Of a DNA stretch of 64,000 nucleotides, positions 1 to 7,956 are shown piece after piece. A program made the position numbers and the translations under genes. The notes below the pieces were generated by a model. That model had not been told where the DNA came from and searched no databases. It saw only the letters and a list, made by a program, of their open reading frames with translations. Each line of letters opens with the position of its first letter. Within the stretch, counting starts at the first letter, position 1. Source of the DNA: Klebsiella variicola (GTDB taxonomy: Bacteria; Pseudomonadota; Gammaproteobacteria; Enterobacterales; Enterobacteriaceae); NCBI RefSeq assembly GCF_000828055.2, contig NZ_CP010523.2, positions 5,146,001 to 5,210,000 on the forward strand. The letters are read 5' to 3'.

Positions 1-158
1 GTGTAATAAACAGGAACTGGTAATAAAACCCGCAGAATAATAATCATTAGCAAGAGAATGAAAATAAGATAATCGGGTTTTGCTTACCTATATCCACACA
101 AAATCAAAGCTTATTCAGCGCAGCGAAAGCTCATTTTTTGGCTGGCGAATAAAGCATC

Positions 159-180
159 AAGTGTGATATAGTTCACACAA
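159..180. promoter_or_regulatory. CRP site upstream of yjcB
   Basis: The sequence contains TGTGA (162-166), six bases, then TCACA (173-177), the exact consensus core of a cAMP-CRP site. It lies about 120 bases before the yjcB start. Control of yjcB by CRP is inferred from position only. Confidence 0.6.
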
Positions 181-182
181 GT

Positions 183-209
183 TGATGAAACAGAAATGAC
201 GTTTCATCA
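183..209. repeat. Inverted repeat TGATGAAAC/GTTTCATCA
   Basis: Two perfect 9-base arms (183-191 and 201-209) are separated by 9 bases. It sits just downstream of the CRP core and could be an operator or a 5'-UTR hairpin. No known regulator was matched. Confidence 0.5.
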
Positions 210-302
210 CTCTCTAGTTTGCCAGTCGAGACCAGAGCGCTATGCCATCGTCAGTCGCGCCAGGTCATCCATGGCTCCCCGACTTTCTTTGAGGATAGGT
301 TA

Positions 303-584
303 ATGGCTTCCATTACTACCAGTGTCGTTTTGTTGCGCTGGCCCCTGGTGAGCGCGGTACTGATGTTTCTCGCCAGCTCGTTGAATATCCAGTTACGGAA
401 AAGCGATTATGCCGGTCTGGCAGTGATCTGCAGCTGCCTCGGCCTTGCCGCCGCCTGCTGGTTCGCCACCGGTTTGCTGGGCATCACCCTGATCGATATC
501 GCAAAAATCTGGGGTAATATCAAAGATGTGATGATTGAGGTCATGAGTCAGACGCCGCCAGAATGGCCAATGATGATGACCTGA
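303..584 (+). CDS. yjcB: YjcB family small membrane protein
   Basis: This is a 93-residue protein recognised as the YjcB family, whose E. coli member has the same length and the same C-terminal TPPxWPM pattern. Two hydrophobic stretches (about residues 8-28 and 35-63) make it a likely inner-membrane protein; its function is unknown. The start at 303 is preferred over the longer reading from 219 because a GAGGATAGG ribosome site lies 4-12 bases before it and family members begin MA-I-TT. In E. coli yjcB lies near ssb; here it is about 20 kb from ssb, so accessory genes separate them. A strong bidirectional hairpin follows at 589-615. Confidence 0.85.
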   Translation: MASITTSVVLLRWPLVSAVLMFLASSLNIQLRKSDYAGLAVICSCLGLAAACWFATGLLGITLIDIAKIWGNIKDVMIEVMSQTPPEWPMMMT

Positions 585-588
585 GGTT

Positions 589-615
589 AAAAAGCTTCCC
601 ACCGGGAAGCTTTTT
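589..615. terminator. Bidirectional terminator, yjcB / ABC operon
   Basis: AAAAAGCTTCCC (589-600) and GGGAAGCTTTTT (604-615) form a 12-bp stem with a 3-base loop and T runs on both strands. It separates the convergent yjcB and the ABC transporter operon. Confidence 0.85.
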
Positions 616-630
616 CGTTTTCTACGGTCC

Positions 631-1488
631 TTACTTCCCCAGTTTCGCCATCATCTCCGGGCGCATAAATTTATGGATCACCACCATAAAGAGCAGCGAT
701 GGCACCAGCAAAATCAGCGCCGTAATCGACGAGACCTGATAGTTACCCGACATGCTGGCGTTATAGAGCAGTAGCGGCAGCGTGGTGATATCCGGCGCGC
801 CGACAAAGAAGGTGCCGGTAAACTCATCCAGCGACTCCAGAAAAACGAAGATGCTGGCGGCAACGATCCCCGGCGCCGCCTGCGGCAGCACAATGTGCCA
901 GAAGGTATACACCGGTCCGGCGCCAAGGTTACGCGACGCCCGCGCCAGCAGCGGGTCGATGGATGAGAAGGCTGCCACACAGATCCACACCGAATACATC
1001 AGGCCGTGGACGCTATGCACCAGCACCACCCCCGCGATACTGCCGTTCAATCCCCACTGATAAAACAATCGGGCAACATTCATGTATACCGTCAGGTTGG
1101 GAAAGGCCTGCGGGATGAGAAACAGCAGCATAAACAGCACCCGCAGCGGCATTTTCCGCCGGGAAAGCGCATAGCCGGCGGGGACGGAAATCAGCAAACA
1201 GACCCCCACCGATAACAGGGCGATCAACACGCTGGTTAACAGCGAACCGGACACATCGCTGTATGGATTGAAAACCTGATACCAGTACTTCAACCCCCAC
1301 TGACTGGGCAGCGAATGGGGAAAATACCAGCTTTCCGCTACGGTCCAGATCAACAGGTTCAGCAACGGGCCAAACATCGCCAGCAGCATAAACAGCAGCA
1401 GCAGGGTCTGCAGCGCCAGGCTGGCGCGCACTTTACGGCGCCCTTTTATCCACCATGACGGGGATGAGGCGAGAGTCAGCGCTTTCAT
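631..1488 (-). CDS. ABC importer inner-membrane permease (second)
   Basis: This 285-residue permease of the binding-protein-dependent type has about six hydrophobic segments and the EAA-loop signature at residues 181-202 (LARASRNLGAG...IVLP), which docks on the ATPase. It is the last gene of a four-gene minus-strand operon. The start at 1488 is chosen because its ATG overlaps the stop of the upstream permease (ATGA) and an AGGAGGGG site precedes it; an upstream in-frame start at 1533 would lie inside the other permease gene. The family (2-aminoethylphosphonate, iron, polyamine-type importers) does not fix the substrate. See the cluster finding for a possible phosphodiester substrate. Confidence 0.85.
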   Translation of the reverse strand: MKALTLASSPSWWIKGRRKVRASLALQTLLLLFMLLAMFGPLLNLLIWTVAESWYFPHSLPSQWGLKYWYQVFNPYSDVSGSLLTSVLIALLSVGVCLLISVPAGYALSRRKMPLRVLFMLLFLIPQAFPNLTVYMNVARLFYQWGLNGSIAGVVLVHSVHGLMYSVWICVAAFSSIDPLLARASRNLGAGPVYTFWHIVLPQAAPGIVAASIFVFLESLDEFTGTFFVGAPDITTLPLLLYNASMSGNYQVSSITALILLVPSLLFMVVIHKFMRPEMMAKLGK

Positions 1489-2318
1489 GATTCCCCTCCT
1501 TTTTGCTGCAGGCTGTGGCGCAGGTAAAACCACGACAGCGCGCCGCAGATCGCCAGCGACACCACACCCAGCGCATTCGCCACCGCGTAATCGCCATAGG
1601 AATTCACGCGAAACGCCATATCCACCGTCAGCATCGTCGGCGTTCCGACGCCGATCATCAACGGTACCGACAGCACCGACATCATGGTCACCGTCGACAG
1701 CACCAGCGCCACGCCGATGGTCGGCAGGACCTGCGGCAGCATGATATCGAACAGGATCCGCGGCCGGGAGGCGCCAAGGTTACGCGCAGCAAGGATCTGC
1801 GACGACTCCAGCGCCGCCATCGCCCCGCAGATCAGCAGCGTGGCAAAGGCCAGTTGCTTCCAGACAAAGGTGATCACTATCCCTTTCCATCCCAGCCAGG
1901 AGAGCGTCTCCAGCGGTGTGACCAGGTCGGCCGCCACCAGCGCATTGTTCATCAGGCCATTTTTGGCGAGAAAAGTGCGCATCATCTGGGCGACGACAAT
2001 AAACGGAATAAACAGCGGTAAGCGATACAAAAAACCCAGCAGACGAACAACGGGTCGGCACGGTGACAGCGCAATCACTGCCGACAGAGTAATGGCGATC
2101 AGCGCTAACAGCGCCACTGAGACCAGTACGATAATCAGCGAAAAGAGCACATCACTGGCGTAAAGCGCATAGACCTTGCGGAAGTGATCGAGCGTGAACG
2201 GCTGTCCCGGCGCGGTAAACGCCGAGACCAGCGAAAACCCCAGCGGATACAAAAACAGGATCGCGATCATCAGCGCCGCCGGAGCAACCAGCAGCAGATA
2301 TTTTAATGAACTGGACAT
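1485..2318 (-). CDS. ABC importer inner-membrane permease (first)
   Basis: The 277-residue protein has an N-terminal hydrophobic helix, about six membrane segments and the EAA-loop motif at residues 177-195 (LAARNLGAS...IMLP). It pairs with the 285-residue permease to form the heterodimeric channel. It starts 60 bases after the solute-binding protein gene; the start at 2318 (MSSSLKYLL) is preferred over 2360 because it begins directly before the first membrane helix. It overlaps the next gene by four bases, which implies translational coupling. The substrate cannot be read from the sequence. Confidence 0.85.
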   Translation of the reverse strand: MSSSLKYLLLVAPAALMIAILFLYPLGFSLVSAFTAPGQPFTLDHFRKVYALYASDVLFSLIIVLVSVALLALIAITLSAVIALSPCRPVVRLLGFLYRLPLFIPFIVVAQMMRTFLAKNGLMNNALVAADLVTPLETLSWLGWKGIVITFVWKQLAFATLLICGAMAALESSQILAARNLGASRPRILFDIMLPQVLPTIGVALVLSTVTMMSVLSVPLMIGVGTPTMLTVDMAFRVNSYGDYAVANALGVVSLAICGALSWFYLRHSLQQKGGES

Positions 2319-2378
2319 AATGCACCTGGCGTCAGCACAAGAAAGCGCCCGGGCCGACAACCCGGGCGGGAGAAGGCG

Positions 2379-3518
2379 TTAGTTGGCCACCTGGCTTTCG
2401 TAACCCTCTTTGATGTCGTCAAAATAGGGAGCGATCGGGAAGCTTTTGCCATACTTTGCCAGCGCTTCCGGCGAGATTTCGGCAAACAGCTTTTGCCAGG
2501 TCGCCGTATCCAGCTTCGGCTTCACCTGCCCGGCGTCGATGCCCGGATACCAGTTAAACTGCTTAACGATCCCCTGCGCCTGCACTTCCGGACTGGTGGC
2601 CAGCGCGATAAAGTCGCGCGCCAGCTGCGGATTCGCCGCCTTCGCCGGGATGACGTAATACATCGGCTGACCCGGCATACCCGGCGCCAGTAAAGCAAGC
2701 TTGATCGAGGGCGGCAGCTTGCCCTGATCTTTCCAGCTATAGAACATATCGACCCACACCGGGCCCATGGCGATTTCCCCCCGGCTCAGCATATCGAGCG
2801 TCCCGGCGTTGCCCGGGGTAAAAGTTACGTTTTTATTGAACGCCTTCAGCTTCTCATAGGCCTGCTGCCAGCCTTTTTCGACGCTTTTATCATAGGGCCC
2901 GGCGGAGAGACGCTGGGCGTCGGTCCCGTAGGCGTAGATCCAGCCCACCACAAAGCTGACGCCGGACATGCCGTTCTTGATGCCGTTATAGCCAAAAGCC
3001 TGCGGATGTTTCTGCGTCCAGGCCACCAGCTCGTCATACGACGCCGGTGGGGTACTGAGCAGATCGCTGTTCCAGGCGATAGCGGTCTGGCTTAAGAACA
3101 TCGGCATGACGTATCCGTCGACGTTAACGCCCAGCGCCTGAGTGGCGCTCGGCGAACTCACCATGCCGCCGGTCTGAATATCCTGACGGTATTTTTGCAG
3201 TAATCCCTTTTCCACCTGCTCACCGCCCGCCTTCTGGTGCACTACCGCGACGTCGATATCCCACTGCTGCGCGCCGCTCTCCTGCTGGGCCGTTAGCTTC
3301 TCGCTAATTTTATTCGACCCGGCGTCGCCGGGGCCGGTACCGATCACCCGCACCTTGACGCCGGGATGAGCGGCTTCAAATTTTGGCCCCAGCCAGGTTT
3401 TTACATAATCCACCATATTCTGATCGCCCGCGGTGGCGACATTCAGAATGGTGTCGGCCTGTGCGCCAAGGCTCAGGAAGAGGGTCGTTACGATCGCTGC
3501 TTTCGTCTTAGTCAACAT
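2379..3518 (-). CDS. Periplasmic solute-binding protein of ABC importer
   Basis: This 379-residue extracellular solute-binding protein starts with a clear signal peptide (about 20 residues, cleavage likely after GAQA). The mature protein has the class II/type-1-like layout of importers for sugars, polyamines, iron and phosphonates. The start at 3518 is chosen because it gives a proper signal peptide and GGGGAC precedes it; the longer in-frame start at 3629 overlaps the ATPase gene. It lies 29 bases after the ATPase gene and before both permeases, so all four parts are one operon. The ligand is unknown; the neighbouring hydrolase and phosphatase suggest a phosphate ester, which is inference. 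Confidence 0.85.
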   Translation of the reverse strand: MLTKTKAAIVTTLFLSLGAQADTILNVATAGDQNMVDYVKTWLGPKFEAAHPGVKVRVIGTGPGDAGSNKISEKLTAQQESGAQQWDIDVAVVHQKAGGEQVEKGLLQKYRQDIQTGGMVSSPSATQALGVNVDGYVMPMFLSQTAIAWNSDLLSTPPASYDELVAWTQKHPQAFGYNGIKNGMSGVSFVVGWIYAYGTDAQRLSAGPYDKSVEKGWQQAYEKLKAFNKNVTFTPGNAGTLDMLSRGEIAMGPVWVDMFYSWKDQGKLPPSIKLALLAPGMPGQPMYYVIPAKAANPQLARDFIALATSPEVQAQGIVKQFNWYPGIDAGQVKPKLDTATWQKLFAEISPEALAKYGKSFPIAPYFDDIKEGYESQVAN

Positions 3519-3547
3519 GGATTGTCCCCAGAATGAACACGCTGATA

Positions 3548-4579
3548 TCACTGTGATAGTGGTAAAGGAAAAATATGCAGGGCCGGCGTTGGCACATGGA
3601 GCCGAACGCGGCTTTTTGTCGGCCAGCACTGCGCGGCATCGGCCAGTAGCAGGCGGTCATGACAGCGCACGCTGTGGCGATACAGATTGCCCAGAAACGC
3701 GCTTTGCTCCACCACGCCCTCCAGAGCAAGTCCCTCCTGCGGCGCAGGCTGCGTTAATTCAGCGAGCGCGGCATCGGCGCTGCGAAAATAAATAACTTTT
3801 TCCTCCTGCTGAGCGGCGGATAAACCGGATATTGCGGCAGCGGATAATTCACCGGAGGTTATTTTATTATCGGCGCCCATAAAATCAGCGACGAAGGGCG
3901 TCGCGGGACGTTGATATATTTGTTCCGGGGTGCCAGTTTGTTCAATACGCCCCTGATTTAATACCGCAATGCGGTCCGCCATCACTAAGGCTTCCTGCTG
4001 ATCGTGGGTGACAATTAATGACGTGAAACCCAGTCTCTTTTGCAGAGATTTAATTTCATGGCGCACATTCAGGCGCACTTTGGCATCCAGATTAGATAAC
4101 GGCTCATCCAGCACCAGCACCTGGGGCTCTATGGCCAGGGCTCTCGCCAGCGCCACCCGCTGCCGCTGACCGCCCGACAGTTCGGTCACTTTCACCTCGC
4201 CAAGTCCCTCAAGATTCACTATTCGCAGCAGCTCCGCCACCCGCCGCGCGATATCCGCCCCGCGCCATTTGCGCAGTTTCAGGCCATAGCCGATATTGCG
4301 CGCTACCGTCAGGTGCGGCCACAGGGCGTAGCTTTGAAACACCATGGTGATATTGCGCTGCTCCGGCGCAAGATGGGTGATCGTTCGACTGGCAATCGCC
4401 ATCTCGCCGCTTTGCACCGGAATAAAGCCGCAGAGCGCGTTCAGCAGCGTGGTTTTTCCGCATCCCGACGGACCCAGCAGGGCAATCATTTCCCCTTGCT
4501 CGACCGCCAGATCGATATTATGTAAAACCACGTTATCGCCATAACTAATTTTAAGGCCGGTGATCTGTAAATAACTCAT
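3548..4579 (-). CDS. ABC importer ATP-binding protein
   Basis: The 343-residue ATPase has Walker A GPSGCGKTT at residues 36-44, the [14 protein letters not shown] signature, Walker [13 protein letters not shown] and a C-terminal TOBE-like regulatory domain, as in MalK/PotA/FbpC-type subunits. It energises the two permeases downstream. The start MSYLQITGLK at 4579 is preferred over 4609 because family members begin this way. It is the first gene of the minus-strand operon, divergent from the metallo-hydrolase gene; the shared 162-base region contains a perfect palindrome at 4623-4636, a likely operator of the LacI-type regulator encoded next door. Confidence 0.88.
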   Translation of the reverse strand: MSYLQITGLKISYGDNVVLHNIDLAVEQGEMIALLGPSGCGKTTLLNALCGFIPVQSGEMAIASRTITHLAPEQRNITMVFQSYALWPHLTVARNIGYGLKLRKWRGADIARRVAELLRIVNLEGLGEVKVTELSGGQRQRVALARALAIEPQVLVLDEPLSNLDAKVRLNVRHEIKSLQKRLGFTSLIVTHDQQEALVMADRIAVLNQGRIEQTGTPEQIYQRPATPFVADFMGADNKITSGELSAAAISGLSAAQQEEKVIYFRSADAALAELTQPAPQEGLALEGVVEQSAFLGNLYRHSVRCHDRLLLADAAQCWPTKSRVRLHVPTPALHIFPLPLSQ

Positions 4580-4622
4580 ATTCGCTACCTGAAAGCGCTG
4601 CTGCGGCATTTTTTTAGCAAGG

Positions 4623-4636
4623 TGAACACGTGTTCA
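4623..4636. promoter_or_regulatory. Perfect palindrome TGAACACGTGTTCA, candidate LacI-family operator
   Basis: A 14-base perfect palindrome with a central CG lies in the divergent promoter region between the ABC operon and the hydrolase-regulator-phosphatase operon. LacI-family operators are typically 14-16 base palindromes with a central CG, and the adjacent operon encodes a LacI-family protein. Binding is inferred. Confidence 0.6.
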
Positions 4637-4741
4637 TTTGGCTGTAAAAAAAATGCAACGTTAACTCGACATGATGTGAGCCTACTTTGTCGGGTATTTA
4701 TGACAATTTAATTAAGCGGCAAAAAATTTTGGCGAGGGTCA

Positions 4742-5512
4742 ATGAAAATAGATGTGCTTGGCTGCGGGAGCGCCTTTTCCTGCACGCAAAATACCTCCGC
4801 GCTGCGGGTGATCGACGCGGACAACAAACAGTGGTTAATCGACTGCGGCCCCACCGTTCCCCGCGCACTCTGGCAGCGCGGCGGTGGGGTCAATGATATT
4901 GACGCAATCTACTTCACCCACGTCCATCCGGATCACTGTACCGGTCTGACGGCGCTGCTGAATTACTGGAAAAGTGGCTCCCGTCAGAAGCCGCTGATTA
5001 TCTACTGCCAGCCAGCGCAGCAGCCGGTGCTCATGCAGCTGGCCGCGCTGGCGAACTGGCCTCAGGCGGACCCTGGTTTCACCATCGACTGGCAGGAATG
5101 CCGCGAAGCCTGGACGTGGCAGGACTGGCAGATCCGCACCGCCGCCACCCAGCATGAGCTGAGTAATCGCGCCATCCGCATCACCATTGCCGGGCAGACG
5201 CTGTTTTACAGCGGCGATGGCCGGCCAACCGCCGACTCGATAGCCCTGATGGCCGGCGCCGGGCTGGCGTTTCAGGAGTGTGCCTCAGTGGCGGCCCTTG
5301 ACGACGATGCTTCTCATGGCGATTTCCCCTCCTGCCTGATGCTGTTCAGAACGCTGAAGCTCCCGGCGCTGGGGCTCTATCACTGCGAGGACGCCGCCCT
5401 GTCGGCGCTGAAGCAAGCCTGTCAGCCGTGGCAGGGATTATTCGTGTCGCAGGATGGGGACCACTTTACGCTGCCGCGTCCCGCATTCGCCGACGAGGCG
5501 CATGCCCTATGA
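4742..5512 (+). CDS. MBL-fold metallohydrolase, PhnP/RNase Z-like
   Basis: This 256-residue protein of the metallo-beta-lactamase fold has the metal-binding motif HVHPDH at residues 60-65, an early GCGSAF glycine-rich strand and a later SGDGRP segment that supplies a metal aspartate. This arrangement is that of phosphodiesterases such as PhnP (which opens cyclic phosphate diesters) and RNase Z rather than lactamases. No signal peptide is present, so it acts in the cytoplasm. GGCGAGGG precedes the ATG. Its stop overlaps the LacI-type gene (ATGA). Together with the phosphatase two genes on, it suggests stepwise hydrolysis of an imported phosphodiester; the substrate is inference. Confidence 0.8.
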   Translation: MKIDVLGCGSAFSCTQNTSALRVIDADNKQWLIDCGPTVPRALWQRGGGVNDIDAIYFTHVHPDHCTGLTALLNYWKSGSRQKPLIIYCQPAQQPVLMQLAALANWPQADPGFTIDWQECREAWTWQDWQIRTAATQHELSNRAIRITIAGQTLFYSGDGRPTADSIALMAGAGLAFQECASVAALDDDASHGDFPSCLMLFRTLKLPALGLYHCEDAALSALKQACQPWQGLFVSQDGDHFTLPRPAFADEAHAL

Positions 5513-6522
5513 GCCCACGTAAACCCAGCGTCACCGCCCAGGATGTGGCCAGACTGGCCGGCGTCTCGCGGGCGGTGGTGTCACGCGCGCTGAGCAGCAA
5601 CGGCAGCATCTCTCCCGACGCCCGGGCGCGGGTGCTGCGCGCCGCCGAAGAGCTGGGGTACCAGGTTAACTTTCTTGCCCAGGGGCTCAATCGCCAGCGC
5701 AGCCACTTAATCGGCGTGATCGTCTCACGCATCAGCGATCCTTTTCGCAGCGCCCTGCTTGATGCCCTGCTCAACGAGATCCAGCGCCAGGGCTTTCAGG
5801 CGCTGGTGAGCGAGATCCACAGCGAGCAGGACCTGGCGCACACCCTGCGCCGTTTCACGCAGTTTCGCGTCTCAGGCGTTATCGTCACCTCCGGCCAGCC
5901 GCCGGAGGCGTTGGTGAATGAGTGCGTCCAGCAGCATATCCCGGTAGTGGGCATAAACCGCCAGCCGACGATACCCGGGGTGGATTATGTCTGCTCTGAC
6001 AACGTCGCCGGCGCCGAACTGGCGGCCGACCAGCTGCTGCGCAGCGGCTGCCGGCGGTTTGGCTGGCTCAACCACTCACCTTCCACCTGGGCCGGGCGCA
6101 TGCGTGGGGAAGCATTCAGCCGGGCACTGCAGGCGCGCGGAGTGGACGTCGAACGCAATCTGGCGATCCTCGCCTGCCCGGAAGAGGGCTATACGGGCGG
6201 GTTTCAGGCCGCGGCGCTCGCCGACGAGGCGCTGGAGGGGATCTTCTGCGCTAACGCCCAGATTGCCTGTGGCTTTCTCGATGGAATGCGCCAGCGCGGC
6301 AAACAGGCGCCTGAGGATTATCAGTTGATTGGTTTTGATAACACGCCGCCGACCGCGCAATATAGCTACCAGCTCACCACGCTACATCAGGATGTGGCGG
6401 CGATCTCCCGCCAGACCCTCGCCCGGCTGCAGGAGCGCACCGTCGACCCTTTACAACCTTCACGCACCACCTGGGTGGAGGTGACATTAATTCACCGGCG
6501 CACGTCGCCCTTTATTATCTGA
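5509..6522 (+). CDS. LacI family transcriptional regulator
   Basis: The 337-residue protein has an N-terminal LacI helix-turn-helix (residues about 7-28, VTAQDVARLAGVSRAVVSRA) followed by a hinge helix and a periplasmic-binding-protein-like sensor domain starting with the IGVIVSRISDPF strand. The start at 5509 overlaps the previous stop by four bases; the longer reading from 5428 lies inside the hydrolase gene. It is the middle gene of a three-gene operon and probably represses both this operon and the divergent ABC operon through the palindrome at 4623-4636. The effector is unknown, likely the imported compound or a product of it. Confidence 0.88.
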   Translation: MSPRKPSVTAQDVARLAGVSRAVVSRALSSNGSISPDARARVLRAAEELGYQVNFLAQGLNRQRSHLIGVIVSRISDPFRSALLDALLNEIQRQGFQALVSEIHSEQDLAHTLRRFTQFRVSGVIVTSGQPPEALVNECVQQHIPVVGINRQPTIPGVDYVCSDNVAGAELAADQLLRSGCRRFGWLNHSPSTWAGRMRGEAFSRALQARGVDVERNLAILACPEEGYTGGFQAAALADEALEGIFCANAQIACGFLDGMRQRGKQAPEDYQLIGFDNTPPTAQYSYQLTTLHQDVAAISRQTLARLQERTVDPLQPSRTTWVEVTLIHRRTSPFII

Positions 6523-6532
6523 GAGCAAGACC

Positions 6533-7294
6533 ATGACGGAAGCACAACGAGAGTCATTATGCGCCTTGATTCGCCAGGCAGGCGCCCACGCCCAGGCGCT
6601 GCGCGATGCGGGATTGCAGGTCGATAAAAAATCGCGCCAGGACTTTGTTTCGCAAGCAGATCTCGCGGTAGAACAGGAGATTAAAGGGTGGCTGAAGGCG
6701 CACTTTCCGCAGGAGGGTTTCCTCGGTGAAGAGAGCGGTTTCGAAGGCGATGAGCACACCGTCTGGGTGCTTGACCCCGTGGATGGCACCACCAACTTTA
6801 TCCTTGGCATGGATTACTGGTGCATCTCACTGGCGAGAGTGTGCCAGGGCGAACTCTCGTTCGGCATCATCTACGCCCCCGATCGCAATGAGTTTTTCTT
6901 CGCCGGCCGCGGCGAAGGGGCGTTTCTCAACGGTCGTCGCCTGACGCTGCGTGAACCGGATCCCGACGCGGTGGTGATCGGCATGGGGCGCTCCAGCCGC
7001 GCCCCGGCCAGCGACTATGCCCGGGCCATCGACACGCTGCTCGACGCCGGCCTGGAGTATCGCCGTTTTGGCGCAGGCGCCCTGATGCTGGCGCATGTCG
7101 CTGCCGGTCAGATCCATGGCTATTTTGAAGCGCATATGAACAGCTGGGACGCGCTGGCGGGCATGCTGTTGATTGAGGAGGCGGGCGGAACGTGCAATGC
7201 ATTTCTCGCCAATGAAGGGCTGCGGCAAGGCAACCTCGTCCTCGCCGGCTGCGCAAGCGTCCAGCCACGAATGGCCGCCCTGCTGGTCAAATAA
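6533..7294 (+). CDS. Inositol monophosphatase family phosphatase
   Basis: This 253-residue enzyme has the hallmarks of the Mg-dependent inositol monophosphatase superfamily: GEES at residues 65-68, DPVDGTTNF at 81-89 and the WDALAG motif at 205-210. All metal-binding acidic residues expected for catalysis appear present. The family removes phosphate from inositol phosphates and other sugar or polyol phosphates. It starts ten bases after the LacI-type gene and is the last gene of the plus-strand operon, followed by a GC-rich hairpin at 7301-7327. It is not SuhB, which lies elsewhere and has a different neighbourhood. The actual sugar phosphate is unknown. Confidence 0.88.
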   Translation: MTEAQRESLCALIRQAGAHAQALRDAGLQVDKKSRQDFVSQADLAVEQEIKGWLKAHFPQEGFLGEESGFEGDEHTVWVLDPVDGTTNFILGMDYWCISLARVCQGELSFGIIYAPDRNEFFFAGRGEGAFLNGRRLTLREPDPDAVVIGMGRSSRAPASDYARAIDTLLDAGLEYRRFGAGALMLAHVAAGQIHGYFEAHMNSWDALAGMLLIEEAGGTCNAFLANEGLRQGNLVLAGCASVQPRMAALLVK

Positions 7295-7300
7295 CATCGC

Positions 7301-7327
7301 GCCGCCGGTAGCCGACCGGCGGCTTTC
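7301..7327 (+). terminator. Terminator after phosphatase gene
   Basis: GCCGCCGGT (7301-7309) pairs with ACCGGCGGC (7315-7323), followed by TTTCTC. The T run is short, so termination may be partial. Confidence 0.55.
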
Positions 7328-7332
7328 TCGGG

Positions 7333-7686
7333 CTAACGCCAGGGTTCACCGCGCGGAATATTATTCGGGCAGCGCTTAATCGCGCAAAAGGACTGGAAAA
7401 AACAGGAGTCAGACTGCTTGCCGCCAGCCTGATACGGGCAAGATGGCCGTTCGCGTAATTTCTCCCACTGCGCCTCGTCGTACACCGTAATATTGTAGAT
7501 TTTTAATGAATGATACTGGTCATTAATTAAAACTCTCGAGGAATAGAGCTTCATCGACTCGCCGGGCAGCAGTATCACATCGGCCTCGTACCACATAATA
7601 AATTTTAAGAAACGCAGGCTGGATATTGCCGAAAAGGCGATGCCGGATTGCGGGCAGATGAGAGTATTAAGAATAGTCCATTTCAT
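7333..7686 (-). CDS. Hypothetical cysteine-containing protein, AT-rich gene
   Basis: I do not recognise this 117-residue protein. It has an AAGGAAGG ribosome site seven bases before its ATG and ends just outside the hairpin of the convergent phosphatase gene, so it is likely real. It contains six cysteines, four of them in the C-terminal third (SCPY, DSCFF, SFCAI, RCPNN), and no clear signal peptide or long membrane helix. Codon use and base composition, especially in its first half and the 270 bases upstream, are much more AT-rich than its neighbours, a sign of foreign origin. Confidence 0.6.
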   Translation of the reverse strand: MKWTILNTLICPQSGIAFSAISSLRFLKFIMWYEADVILLPGESMKLYSSRVLINDQYHSLKIYNITVYDEAQWEKLRERPSCPYQAGGKQSDSCFFQSFCAIKRCPNNIPRGEPWR

Positions 7687-7956
7687 ATTCCTTCCTTATA
7701 AAAGATGCTACAAATTATTATCTTATATAGTGATAGCATCCATTATTATAAACTGCAAGCACACCTGACAATTATGTGACTTAAGACAATTCCTAACAAC
7801 ATAACCCATTATCGGTAACCTTAATTTTTCATCAAGAGATTAATGGTTAACCTCTATAAAAAAAGAAATAAATTAACCACAGAAAAGAAAATATAATAAA
7901 AAATAAGATAATATAAACATAATTGACAAAACGTCTTAGTCCTTGTGGATGAGCCC
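7687..7956. other. AT-rich intergenic stretch
   Basis: This 270-base stretch between the orphan gene and the LysR gene is strikingly AT-rich with several A and T runs. It presumably holds the orphan gene's promoter. No ORF, RNA gene or clear repeat was seen. Confidence 0.5.

Larger units (their letters stand above)
1..302. other. Intergenic region upstream of yjcB
   Basis: No gene is visible here. The stretch holds an 8-bp inverted repeat, AAAACCCG (25-32) and CGGGTTTT (74-81), which may be the 3' hairpin of a gene outside the window. It also holds a weak Fur-like 19-mer at 33-51 (15 of 19 consensus positions by eye), a perfect CRP core and a 9-bp inverted repeat, the last two described separately. 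Confidence 0.5.

Noticed and set aside
33..51. Fur-like 19-mer at the left edge
   Set aside because: It matches 15 of 19 positions but lies in AT-rich DNA with no iron gene visible on either side; not enough to call.
631..4579. Assignment of the importer as the PhnSTUV 2-aminoethylphosphonate system
   Set aside because: The subunit types are similar, but no phnW/phnX or phnR is adjacent, and the neighbouring enzymes fit a phosphodiester better.
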